Source: a virus. Taken from it: a stretch of DNA of 24,857 bases. The stretch spans positions 1 to 24,857 of IMG/VR virus record IMGVR_UViG_3300035187_002196; one strand, written 5' to 3'. Numbering within the stretch: the stretch's first letter is position 1; each line of letters begins with the position of its first letter. The notes under the pieces were generated by a model that saw nothing but the letters and a program-made list of their open reading frames with translations, did no database searches and had not been told where the DNA came from. Shown piece after piece: positions 1-7,269 of the stretch. The translations under genes were made by a program, and so were the position numbers.

Positions 1-2
1 GC

Positions 3-1874
3 AAGAAGATCGAGAAGATTTACATCGACGAGCGGGACATGAGCGAGGGCAATGCCGCCCGGTTCAACATCCTGTGGTCGAACGTCGAGACCCTGCGCCC
101 GGCGGTCTATATGCAGACGCCCAAGCCTAAGGTGAAGCGCCGGCATCGGGACCGTGACCCTGTGGGGCGGCTCACGTCGGCCATCCTTGAGCGGGCGCTT
201 GTCACGACCTGCGAGCTGTATGACTTCGATGCTGCGGTCGACAGCGCTGTGCGGGACCGCCTTGTGGTCGGTCGCGGCCAAGCGTGGGTGATGTACACGC
301 CGGAAATTGTCGGCGAGGGCGATCAGCAGGACGTGGCCTATGAGGCCGCCGAGTGCGTGTATGTGCCCTGGACCGACTTTCTGCACGGCCCGGCCAAGCA
401 ATGGCAGGACGTGCCATGGGTGGCGCGGCGGACGTGCATGGGCCGGCGCGAGCTGGCCAAGTGGGTGCAGGAGCGCGGGCTGCAGGTCAATCTGCAGGCC
501 ATCGAGATGGATTACGGCGTCGAGAACCGGCGTGACGGCGAAGGCAAACAGAGCCAGGCCCAGATTTGGGAGATTTGGGATAAGCAGGGCGGCACGGTCA
601 TCTACCTTGCGCCGGGGTCGAACGAGCATGCGCTGTTAGGGCAGGTTCCGCCGCCGCAGCGCTTCGCTGGCTTCTTCCCGTGTCCGAAGCCGCTGCTCGG
701 CACCACGACAGCGGACAACATGCTGCCGGTGCCTGACTACGTCATGTATCAGACGCAGGCGCAGGAGCTGAACCGCATCACGGCGCGGATCGGGGCGCTG
801 CAGAAAGCGCTGAAGGTCGTCGGCGTGTACAACGGCGACAACGAGGCCATTGGCCAGCTGTTGGCCGGCACTGAAAACGAGATGATCCCGGTGGCGAACT
901 GGGCGATGTTCGCCGAAGGCGGCGGCGCTCGGGGCAACATCGAGTGGTATCCGGTCGAGCAGGTCGTCTCGGTCATCCAGAGCCTGTATCAGCAGCGCGA
1001 GCAGGCCAAGCAGACGCTGTATGAGGTGTCGGGCCTGGGCGACGTGCTGCGGGGCGTCAGCGATCCGAGCGAGACGGCCACGGCGCAGGGCATCAAGGCG
1101 CAATGGGGCAGCCAGCGGGTCAAGCGCTTGCAAAAGGACGTGCAGCGCTTCGTGGTCGATCTGCTGCGCCTCAAGGCCGAGATTTTGAGCGAGGCGGTGC
1201 CGTTCCAGCAGTTGCTGTCGATGGCGAGCATCGACCAGGAGGTGTTGAGCCGTTACGCGCCGCAGGGCCAAGAGATGGCGATCCTGATGCAGGTGCAGCA
1301 GCTCCTGCAGGGCGATCTGGTCCGCACGTTCCGCATCGACATCGAGAGCGACAGCACGCTTGAGCCTGACCAGCAGCAGGAGAAGCAAACGGCGGTCGAG
1401 TTCGTGACGGCGATGAGCCAGTACCTTGAGAAGGCGGCCCCGGTCGCGGCGCAAGGGCCTGAGGTGGCGAAGATGGTCGGCGAGCTGTTGCTGTTCGCCG
1501 TGCGGCGCTTCGACAAGGTGGATCAGCTGGAGCAGGTGGTGGAGCAGGCGGTGGAAGCCGCGGCGAAGCCGAAGCCGCCCGCGCCGCCGGATCCGCAGAC
1601 CGTGAAGGCGCAGGCCGAAGCCGAGATGGGCAAGGCTGAGCTTCAGCTGAAGACGCAGCAGATGCAGATGGACGCCGCTATGGCGCAGCAGAAGGCGCAG
1701 AGCGATGCGGAGCTTGAGCGGGAGCGCTTGGCTCTGGACCGCGAGAAGCTGCGCCTTGAGGCATTGAAGCTGGATCTGGAGCGGCAGCGCTTGGAATGGG
1801 AACGAGAGCGGGGAACGGCGGAGATCGTGACGAAGCGTGAAGCGACGGCGATGCGGCAGGGGCCGCCCGTATGA
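3..1874 (+). CDS. Portal protein, 5'-truncated by the window
   Basis: Dodecameric portal that sits at one capsid vertex, passes DNA and docks the terminase and neck. The frame is open from base 3, before the first ATG at 39, and the residues ahead of that ATG read as normal portal N-terminus, so the gene starts outside the window. The first 100 residues carry the pattern I know from podovirus portals: an RFNILWSN segment, then PxVxRR, then DPVGR, then a VGRGxxWVxY strand. The C-terminal 90 residues are a Pro-rich linker followed by a Gln/Glu/Arg-rich coiled coil. About 620 residues are visible, within the usual size of P22/podovirus-type portals. Its stop overlaps the next start as ATGA. A large terminase would be expected just upstream. 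Family assignment is from recognised pattern, not a search. Confidence 0.88.
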   Translation, partial: KKIEKIYIDERDMSEGNAARFNILWSNVETLRPAVYMQTPKPKVKRRHRDRDPVGRLTSAILERALVTTCELYDFDAAVDSAVRDRLVVGRGQAWVMYTPEIVGEGDQQDVAYEAAECVYVPWTDFLHGPAKQWQDVPWVARRTCMGRRELAKWVQERGLQVNLQAIEMDYGVENRRDGEGKQSQAQIWEIWDKQGGTVIYLAPGSNEHALLGQVPPPQRFAGFFPCPKPLLGTTTADNMLPVPDYVMYQTQAQELNRITARIGALQKALKVVGVYNGDNEAIGQLLAGTENEMIPVANWAMFAEGGGARGNIEWYPVEQVVSVIQSLYQQREQAKQTLYEVSGLGDVLRGVSDPSETATAQGIKAQWGSQRVKRLQKDVQRFVVDLLRLKAEILSEAVPFQQLLSMASIDQEVLSRYAPQGQEMAILMQVQQLLQGDLVRTFRIDIESDSTLEPDQQQEKQTAVEFVTAMSQYLEKAAPVAAQGPEVAKMVGELLLFAVRRFDKVDQLEQVVEQAVEAAAKPKPPAPPDPQTVKAQAEAEMGKAELQLKTQQMQMDAAMAQQKAQSDAELERERLALDREKLRLEALKLDLERQRLEWERERGTAEIVTKREATAMRQGPPV

Positions 1875-2104
1875 GCCATCGCATTGTGTGCATCGTCCCG
1901 TCTGGCGGTGTGCCTGTGACGCTGGTTCCTGATGGGCCGCCGGCTTTGGCCGTGGCGGACGGGCCGCCGGTGACGGTGGTGAGTTCTGGCGCGCCGCCGA
2001 TCTGCGTTGTGAACGGCCCCGGCACGACATCGCCAAAAGAGATTTTTTCGCGCAGTGGGCTGTTCATCGTTGCGCGTGATGGATCAGAGATAGTGGGACG
2101 CTAA
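1871..2104 (+). CDS. Small hypothetical protein after portal
   Basis: A 77-residue protein of unknown function. It is rich in Val, Pro and Gly, with repeated short segments ending in GPP or GAPP (about residues 10-45) that suggest a small beta-rich or extended structural protein. No membrane segment, signal peptide or catalytic motif is visible. Its ATG overlaps the portal stop as ATGA, implying translational coupling, and its stop lies only three bases before the next start. The position in the head operon suggests a minor virion or fibre-associated role, but nothing in the sequence proves this. Confidence 0.6.
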   Translation: MSHRIVCIVPSGGVPVTLVPDGPPALAVADGPPVTVVSSGAPPICVVNGPGTTSPKEIFSRSGLFIVARDGSEIVGR

Positions 2105-2107
2105 GCC

Positions 2108-3205
2108 ATGACCACGATGAACATCTATGACATGGCGGATACGTGGAACGCAGGCGGCACCACGTTCACGGCCATCAAAATGAATGTCACCGACACCGCC
2201 TCCGCAGCGGGCTCCCTGTTGCTGGACTTGCAGGTGGGGGGGACGAGTCAGTTTAAGGTGAGCAAAGGCGGGCGCGTCACGGCGCAGACCCTCACCATCG
2301 GCCTAGGCGGCCAGACGGTTGTCGCAACGAACACCGCACTTGGGTTTGAGGCGCTGCATAGCGCGAGCCTGACGGGAACGAATAACGTAGGCGTCGGGTA
2401 TCGGGCGCTGCTAAGCAACACCACGGGCGGCAACATTAGCGCGGTGGGGATGAACGCGCTCTACTCGAACACCACAGGCTCCGACAGCGTTGCGGTGGGA
2501 ACGAACGCGCTCTTCTCCAACACGACGGGCTCCGACAGCGTCGCGATAGGAACTGGCGCGCTCTACTTTAACACCACGGTCAACCAGATGACGGCTGTTG
2601 GTGTTGCGGCTTTCAACAAAAACACGACAGGAGACCAAGGCGTTGCGGTTGGTTATTTGGCCGGACGGGACCAAACAACTGCAACACGGTCAACATTGGT
2701 AGGCCATAGCGCAGGCAGCAAAATCACGACAGGTGCAGCTAACACAATCTTTGGCGCGCAAAGCGGAATAAACATTACAACAAGCGAACAAAACGTCGCT
2801 TTTGGCAGTTACACGCTAAACGGTGCGGCAGGAAACAACAATGTAGCTGTTGGCAATGGCGCGCTGAACGTGACAACGGGGGCGAACAATATAGCGTTAG
2901 GGTTTAACGCCGGAAACGCTTTGTCATCAGGCGGCTCTAATATTGTGATTGGCGCTAGCATCGAGCTAGATAGCAATACAGCGTCAAACCAAATCAACAT
3001 CGGCGGCCGCTACTTCCACGACCGCATCCGCCTGCTTGAGCGCACAAGCGACCCCGCCAAGCCCGCAGAGGGCAATGTGGTGATTTGGATGTCAGATGGC
3101 ACAGGTCTCGGCGATGACGGCGATATCATGATCGGCAGCACTGCGGGCGGCGTGACCAATTACGGCACGCTCTTTGACCACAGCGGAGGCACATTATGGC
3201 CATAG
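2108..3205 (+). CDS. Beta-roll fibre-like structural protein (trimeric-adhesin-type repeats)
   Basis: A 365-residue protein built mainly of 14-17 residue repeats (about residues 75-290) with the pattern NTTGxxxVAVGxxAL. This is the left-handed beta-roll signature of YadA-type adhesin heads and of phage fibre or spike proteins that often precede an endosialidase-type chaperone. The N-terminal 60 residues resemble a fibre attachment domain (VGGTSQFKVSKxG). The C-terminal 70 residues contain ERTSDPAKPAEG and WMSDGTGxGDDGDIMI, a tail I associate with phage fibre or head-fibre proteins. A weak GGGA lies nine bases before the ATG. Its location between portal and scaffold is unusual for a tail fibre, so a head fibre or capsid-associated fibre is plausible. 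Bases about 2560-3000 are visibly AT-richer than all neighbours, which suggests separate acquisition. Confidence 0.75.
   Translation: MTTMNIYDMADTWNAGGTTFTAIKMNVTDTASAAGSLLLDLQVGGTSQFKVSKGGRVTAQTLTIGLGGQTVVATNTALGFEALHSASLTGTNNVGVGYRALLSNTTGGNISAVGMNALYSNTTGSDSVAVGTNALFSNTTGSDSVAIGTGALYFNTTVNQMTAVGVAAFNKNTTGDQGVAVGYLAGRDQTTATRSTLVGHSAGSKITTGAANTIFGAQSGINITTSEQNVAFGSYTLNGAAGNNNVAVGNGALNVTTGANNIALGFNAGNALSSGGSNIVIGASIELDSNTASNQINIGGRYFHDRIRLLERTSDPAKPAEGNVVIWMSDGTGLGDDGDIMIGSTAGGVTNYGTLFDHSGGTLWP
2468..2569 (+). repeat. Tandem 51-bp coding repeat in the beta-roll gene
   Basis: Two near-identical 51-bp units, 2468-2518 and 2519-2569, each encode a 17-residue NTTGSDSVAxG-type turn of the beta-roll. 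They differ by a handful of mostly third-position changes. More diverged units lie on both sides. DNA-level identity this high suggests recent duplication or recombination between units, a common way for fibres to change length. Confidence 0.7.
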
Positions 3206-3417
3206 ATAATCCGACACCGGAAGAAATTGCACGCCACTACTCAGCGATGCTCGACAGCGTGACCCTGATCAACAGCCTCGTGCCAACCACGGACGCGGAT
3301 GATCTCGACACGCTTGACCGCAATGTTCGTCACCTTGAGCAGATGCTGCTCAACGACTGGTGGGCAGGCTATGACCTCGCACCGATCAACGCAGCAATCA
3401 CAGCAGGCAAGCAATGA
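3196..3417 (+). CDS. Small hypothetical protein downstream of fibre
   Basis: A 73-residue acidic, probably helical protein with no recognised domain. The middle contains TDADDLDTLDRNVRHLEQML, a likely amphipathic helix, followed by an aromatic DWWAGYDL segment. Its start lies 10 bases inside the fibre gene and its stop overlaps the next start as ATGA, so it is part of a tightly coupled set. Small genes immediately after fibres are often assembly chaperones or fibre-tip parts. That is only a positional suggestion here. Confidence 0.6.
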   Translation: MAIDNPTPEEIARHYSAMLDSVTLINSLVPTTDADDLDTLDRNVRHLEQMLLNDWWAGYDLAPINAAITAGKQ

Positions 3418-3587
3418 CACTCGACCTCACCCCCGCTCAATTCCAAACCCTCGCTGGCCTGCTTGACGCAGCGATCAAAACCCTCGGCATCCGCGCGATG
3501 GAGGATGACGTGGTGGACCTGATGCAAGCCGTGAAGGCCGCGGCGCAGGCCGAAGCGCAACCGCAGCCGATGGACGAAGCGGCATGA
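3414..3587 (+). CDS. Very small hypothetical protein (57 aa)
   Basis: The frame from ATG 3414 to TGA 3585-3587 encodes 57 residues beginning MTLDLTPAQFQTLAGLLDAA and ending in a Gln/Ala/Pro-rich acidic tail. It is predicted mostly helical, with LTPAQFQTLAGLL looking like a capped helix. It overlaps the preceding stop (ATGA) and the following start (ATGA), so both junctions fit a coupled operon gene. The composition is normal for the region. I recognise no family. A role as a small structural or chaperone protein is inferred from position only. Confidence 0.5.
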   Translation: MTLDLTPAQFQTLAGLLDAAIKTLGIRAMEDDVVDLMQAVKAAAQAEAQPQPMDEAA

Positions 3588-3682
3588 GCGCTGAGGTCTT
3601 CGCCATGCTCCTGACATGGGTTATCGGCCTGTGCACCGGCTACAACCTCGCTCATGTCGTCATGGTCCTGCGGCGGCGGTGA
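3584..3682 (+). CDS. Tiny single-TM membrane peptide (32 aa)
   Basis: The frame from ATG 3584 to TGA 3680-3682 encodes 32 residues: a short acidic head (MSAEVF), a hydrophobic stretch of about 20 residues (AMLLTWVIGLCTG then LAHVVMVL), and a triple-Arg end. A charged C-terminal anchor of this kind predicts an N-out, C-in single-pass membrane peptide. Its start overlaps the upstream stop as ATGA. Membrane peptides this size are frequent and usually unannotated in phage operons. I cannot assign a function. It could also be a chance frame, but the hydrophobic segment with a positive-inside end argues against that. Confidence 0.4.
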   Translation: MSAEVFAMLLTWVIGLCTGYNLAHVVMVLRRR

Positions 3683-3745
3683 TGCGTTGGCGCGACCTGA
3701 TCCCGCAGCGGCGCTGATCGCCGCAGGGCTGGCGAGGGCCAACGC

Positions 3746-4135
3746 GTGAGGCGCTCTTATCGGCTGTGCCGGCATTGCGGCGACCTACATCAGCTGGGGC
3801 GCTGGCCGGACAACTGCAAAGACGAGGCGCCGCAACGCAGCGATCATGCCGCGCCCTTCGTGGTGCGCGACACGCTGCCGGGCGGGGTCAACGGCCTCTA
3901 CCACCACGCGGCGCTGCGCAAGTTCGACAGCAAGGCGGCGTATCGGCAGGCCACCAAGGACGCGGGCTGCATCGAGATCGGCAACGAGTACGCGGCGGCC
4001 AACACGCGGCGCTCGGTCGACATCGACGACCGCGTCATCGAGAGCGGCGTCAACGAGGCGCTGCACCAGCACGGCATCAGCTCTGAGAGCGATATGGGAA
4101 AACTGCAATGGTCCGTGACACCGACGACGACCTGA
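3746..4135 (+). CDS. Small Cys-containing protein before scaffold
   Basis: A 129-residue protein starting at GTG 3746, with a GAGGG ribosome site at 3734-3738. The N-terminus holds C8-x2-C11, H15 and C24, which could bind one zinc ion. The middle (KFDSKAAYRQATKDAGCIEIGNE) is a pattern I have seen in unnamed proteins next to podovirus portal and scaffold genes. The last 28 bases overlap the scaffold gene in another frame. No enzyme motif is visible. I infer a head-assembly accessory or a small zinc protein. Function is unknown. Confidence 0.65.
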   Translation: MRRSYRLCRHCGDLHQLGRWPDNCKDEAPQRSDHAAPFVVRDTLPGGVNGLYHHAALRKFDSKAAYRQATKDAGCIEIGNEYAAANTRRSVDIDDRVIESGVNEALHQHGISSESDMGKLQWSVTPTTT

Positions 4136-5070
4136 CCGGCGTGGAAGACGACATTGGCGCGCTTCTGGACGAAGCGAACGAGGGGCGCGAGGCGCCCGAG
4201 CGCCAGTACAACCGCGACGAGGTCGGCAAGTTTGCGCCGCGCCCCCGGGAAGAAGCGCCCGCGCCGGCGCAGGCCGCGCCCGCTCAGGCGCCGCAGGAGC
4301 CGCCCTGGAAGCCGGTGTGGTACAAGGACGATTACGGCGACTGGTCGAAGCTGCCGGAGCCCCTGCGCCAAGCGCTGCGGGAGCGCGAGCAGGGTATTGA
4401 ACGCAAGCTGCAAGAGGTCGGCGGCCCGGCCAACAACTGGCGCCAGCTTGAGCAGATGCTTCAGCCGTGGCAGCAGCAGCTGCAACAGGCGGGCGTGCAG
4501 CCGGCGGAGTACTTTGCGCAGCTGCACCAGGCGAACGAGTTCCTGCTTCAAGACCCGGTGCGCGCTCTGGCGTGGCTGGCGCAAGAGAACGGCGTCGACT
4601 TGGTCGATTTCGCCCAACAGGTGCTCGGGCAAACGTCGGCGGGACGTGACCCGACCGTCGCTTACCTGAAGCAGCAGGTGGAGCAGCTGGAAGACCAGCT
4701 GCACAGGGTCAGCACGACGCAGCAGAGCTTTACACAGGCGCAGCAGGCCGCGCGGGACGCGGCGCTGCGCGACGAGGTCGAAACGTTCGGCAAGGATAAG
4801 CCGCACTTCAGCGAGTTGAAGCCGGTCATGGCCCGGCTTCTGCAAGCGGGAGAGGCACACGATCTGCCGAGCGCTTACGAGAAGGCCGTTTGGCTACACC
4901 CGGACGCTCGGGAGCGCATCCTTCAGGACCAGCGCCGCACGAATGTCAGCCGGGCCAGGGCCCAGGCCGTGAGCCCGCGGGGCGCCCCGATTGCGGGGGG
5001 TCGCGCATCAAACGGAGCCCGCCTGTCGTTAGAAGACGAGATCGCAGGTCTCATCGACGGGCTGCAATAA
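4108..5070 (+). CDS. Capsid scaffolding protein
   Basis: A 320-residue protein that would template procapsid assembly and leave before or during packaging. The evidence is composition and order. There is an acidic N-terminus (residues 1-35), then a Pro/Ala/Gln-rich disordered linker (about 45-70) and long Gln/Glu/Leu-rich helical segments (about 85-235). The C-terminus is basic and probably carries the coat-binding helix. It ends 13 bases before the major capsid gene, the standard scaffold position. No protease motif (Ser/His/Asp with GxSxG) is visible, so a separate or fused maturation protease is not apparent. Scaffold sequences diverge fast, so the call rests on position and character. Confidence 0.75.
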   Translation: MVRDTDDDLTGVEDDIGALLDEANEGREAPERQYNRDEVGKFAPRPREEAPAPAQAAPAQAPQEPPWKPVWYKDDYGDWSKLPEPLRQALREREQGIERKLQEVGGPANNWRQLEQMLQPWQQQLQQAGVQPAEYFAQLHQANEFLLQDPVRALAWLAQENGVDLVDFAQQVLGQTSAGRDPTVAYLKQQVEQLEDQLHRVSTTQQSFTQAQQAARDAALRDEVETFGKDKPHFSELKPVMARLLQAGEAHDLPSAYEKAVWLHPDARERILQDQRRTNVSRARAQAVSPRGAPIAGGRASNGARLSLEDEIAGLIDGLQ

Positions 5071-5083
5071 GGATTAACCCACC

Positions 5084-6064
5084 ATGGCAAGCCTGAATAT
5101 CGGGCAGGTGGTTGCGACGACGCTGCGCAACCGCATGCCGGACATTGTCGACAACATGAGCGACAACGTCCCGTTCTATAACCGCATCCGCCAGCGCAAG
5201 AACATGAAGCTGGACGGCGGCCGCGACATCGTCGTGCCTCTCGAGTACGAAGAAAACGGCGCGTTTCAGTTCTACAGCGGCTACGAGACCTTGAACGTCT
5301 CGATCAACGACATCATCGACGCCGCTGTGTTCGATTGGAAGCAGGCCGCTGTGCCTGTGTCCTTCTCGGGCCTTGAGCTGCTGCGCAACAACGGGCGCGA
5401 AGCGGTCATCAAGATCGCCGCGGCGAAGGTGAAGAACGCTCAGCGCACCTTCACCAACCGCATGGGCGCCCAAGTTCACGCTGACGGCACTGGCTCGGGC
5501 GGCAAGGAGATCGGCGGCCTCGGCCTGCTGGTGCCCACCACCGTGACCAACACCGTCGGCGGCATCGACGCGAACGTGAACACGTTCTGGCGGTCGCAGG
5601 TGTTCGACTTCTCGACCATCATCGGCGCCACGACCAGCTCGGCGACGATCCAGAACGGCATGCGGCGCATGTATTCGAGCCTCATGCGCAACTCGGATCG
5701 GCCCGACCTGGTCCTCGCGTCTTCGACCTATTACGACATGTACTGGGGCAGCCTCACGGCGATCCAGCGCATTGGGGAGCCGGGCGAAGGTCGGGGCGGG
5801 TTCGAGAGCCTCAAGTTCGTGAACGCGGACGTGGTGAACGAGGGCGGCGTCAGCGGCCCGATGGCGGAAAGCGCGGTCGCAAACGCCACCATGTTCATGC
5901 TGAACACGAACTATCTCGGCCTCATCACGCACAGCGACCGCAACATCGAGGTGGTCGGCGGCGAACGCCAGTCGATCAACCAAGACGCGACGGTCCAGTT
6001 CATGATGTGGGCGGGCAACATGTACATCTCCAACCGCCAGCTCCAAGGCAAAGGGGTCGAGTAA
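5084..6064 (+). CDS. Major capsid protein
   Basis: A 326-residue capsid subunit, expected to have the HK97 fold. It has a strong ribosome site, AAGGA at 5069-5073, ten bases before the ATG. Supporting features are an N-terminal helix with TLRNRMPDIVDNM, the middle region with VPLEYEENGAFQFYSGYETLN, and the long central helix region ELLRNNGREAVIKIAAAKVKNAQRTFTN, all typical of podovirus coat proteins. A late segment LVLASSTYYDMYWGSL matches the A-domain style 'substitute and measure' strand-helix. The length is typical of coats without a cleaved delta domain, which agrees with a separate scaffold upstream and no visible protease. Its TAA overlaps the next ATG (TAATG). Confidence 0.88.
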   Translation: MASLNIGQVVATTLRNRMPDIVDNMSDNVPFYNRIRQRKNMKLDGGRDIVVPLEYEENGAFQFYSGYETLNVSINDIIDAAVFDWKQAAVPVSFSGLELLRNNGREAVIKIAAAKVKNAQRTFTNRMGAQVHADGTGSGGKEIGGLGLLVPTTVTNTVGGIDANVNTFWRSQVFDFSTIIGATTSSATIQNGMRRMYSSLMRNSDRPDLVLASSTYYDMYWGSLTAIQRIGEPGEGRGGFESLKFVNADVVNEGGVSGPMAESAVANATMFMLNTNYLGLITHSDRNIEVVGGERQSINQDATVQFMMWAGNMYISNRQLQGKGVE

Positions 6065-6543
6065 TGGCTAACACGCTTTTGGGGGTGGATCTCACCGACA
6101 CCCCGACCGCGCTCAACAACACCGCGTTTGAGCAGCAGGGACACGCCCTTGGCACGGTCCATGTGGATCATCGCGGCTACCGCTGGATGTATGTCCGGGC
6201 GGAAGGCGCGTTGGCCGTGGGGACCGTGGTCGCCATCGACGAGCTGTTCGACGCCCGCCCAATCACCAAGGCGTTGGCTGATGCTGGTGAGAAGATCGGG
6301 GTGTCGCAGGTCGTCGCGGCGGACGAGGATTTCTGCTGGGTGCTGATCTACGGCATCGGGCAGGCTCTGGTTCTGTCGTTGTGCGCGGCGGACGTGGCGC
6401 TGTACACCTGCGCGACGGCGGGGTCGCTTGACGACGCCTCGGCCTCGCAGACGCAAATCCGGGGCATCGTCCTCACGACGGCCCGGGGCGGGACGGACGG
6501 CCTTGCGCCGTGCCGGCTCACCACGGAACCGTTCTCGCTTTGA
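6064..6543 (+). CDS. Probable capsid decoration or stabilisation protein
   Basis: A 159-residue protein starting at ATG 6064, which overlaps the capsid stop. An in-frame start at 6007 would add 19 residues of read-through coat gene and is rejected. The predicted structure is almost all beta strand with a hydrophobic core (GTVVAIDELFDA, CWVLIYGIGQALVL). The ending, rich in Thr and Gly, resembles small capsid surface proteins. Position directly after the coat and before a terminator fits a protein made in high copy with it. No homology is proven from sequence reading; a structural role is inferred. Confidence 0.6.
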   Translation: MANTLLGVDLTDTPTALNNTAFEQQGHALGTVHVDHRGYRWMYVRAEGALAVGTVVAIDELFDARPITKALADAGEKIGVSQVVAADEDFCWVLIYGIGQALVLSLCAADVALYTCATAGSLDDASASQTQIRGIVLTTARGGTDGLAPCRLTTEPFSL

Positions 6544-6552
6544 TAGGCAACC

Positions 6553-6584
6553 GGGAGGGGTCGGCGTTCGCGTCGGCCCCTTTC
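6553..6584 (+). terminator. Intrinsic terminator after capsid genes
   Basis: A hairpin lies in the 57-base gap after the decoration gene. The arms at 6557-6566 and 6571-6580 pair over ten positions, with two G-U wobbles, around a stable TTCG loop (6567-6570). Weaker pairs extend outwards to 6553/6584. TTT follows at 6581-6583. The short T run suggests partial termination, leaving some read-through to the neck genes. Confidence 0.7.
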
Positions 6585-6600
6585 CAATGAAGGGCTGAAC

Positions 6601-7269
6601 ATGTTCAACGATTGGTCGCAACCTTACAGCCATCTTGACCCGGGCGAGCCGCAGCAGAACGTGCTGATCGTGCGGTTTCGGGAGGGTGCGGAGCTGAATG
6701 AGCGCCTGTCGCAACACGGGGTCGCGCAATATGACCGCGTCATCCAGGCCGAGGTGATGGCCATCGGCCAGAAGAACAGCAAGCCGATCTATGAGGTCGA
6801 GCGGCTGCGGCCGGACGGCACCAAGCGGGGCGACGCGCATTTTCAGCGCCGCTTCGCGCGCATCTACGCCTTGTGGAAAGAGAAGCAGGAGCCGGCGGTG
6901 TCGGGGACGCCGCTGGAACACTGGCCGATGTTGGGCGACATGGCGATGCTGCGCACGCTGAAGGACGCCAATATCTACACCGTGGAGCAACTGGCCGAGA
7001 TCGGCGACCATGTGCATGAGGCGGTGCGCGGTCCGAGCCGGGCGCTGCAACAGAAGGCGCGCATTTGGCTGGAAGAGGCCCAAGGCGCCGGCGGCGTGGC
7101 GCGAGTGGCAGCCGAGAACGCCAACCTGCAAGAGCAGGTCAAAGCGCTGCAGGCGCAAATGGCCGACCTGCTGCGCAGCCAGAACACACCCGGCTTCGAC
7201 AAGCCCAAGCGCCGCGGCGCAGGGCGCGCGGTTGAGGCGCTGATGGACGATGACGAGGCCGCCCTGTGA
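6601..7269 (+). CDS. Unknown phage structural-region protein
   Basis: A 222-residue protein with a GAAGGG ribosome site at 6589-6594. The N-terminal half (about 15-100) is a mixed alpha/beta region with NVLIVRFREGAELN and KPIYEVERLRPDG. A middle segment, LRTLKDANIYTVEQLAEIGDH (about 121-141), resembles a helix-hairpin-helix-like motif. The C-terminus (about 165-200) is a short coiled coil, ending in a basic patch (KPKRRGAGR) and an acidic tail. Proteins of this design are common just after the coat in podoviruses and are normally left as hypothetical. A DNA-contacting head protein is possible, given the HhH-like piece and the basic patch. The stop overlaps the next GTG. Confidence 0.65.
   Translation: MFNDWSQPYSHLDPGEPQQNVLIVRFREGAELNERLSQHGVAQYDRVIQAEVMAIGQKNSKPIYEVERLRPDGTKRGDAHFQRRFARIYALWKEKQEPAVSGTPLEHWPMLGDMAMLRTLKDANIYTVEQLAEIGDHVHEAVRGPSRALQQKARIWLEEAQGAGGVARVAAENANLQEQVKALQAQMADLLRSQNTPGFDKPKRRGAGRAVEALMDDDEAAL

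Noticed and set aside
636-2036. A 466-residue minus-strand reading frame across the portal gene.
   Set aside because: It is antisense to a well-supported portal, has low-complexity Leu/Arg/His-rich composition typical of the reverse strand of GC-rich genes, and has no ribosome site of note. The same applies to the long minus frames at 3898-4860, 5051-6046, 5911-7158, 9863-10669, 18754-19974 and 22891-23466.
3654-3749. Micro-ORFs 3654-3749 (31 aa) and 3682-3717 (11 aa) in the gap before the Cys-rich protein.
   Set aside because: No ribosome site or recognisable feature is visible. The first overlaps a better ORF in another frame. Too short to support, although the Ala-rich end of the first is not absurd.
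6007-6063. Longer start for the decoration protein at 6007.
   Set aside because: It would read through the conserved end of the capsid gene in another frame. ATG 6064 overlaps the capsid stop. Similar reasoning rejects 14651, 18296, 18711, 19591 and 24702 as starts.
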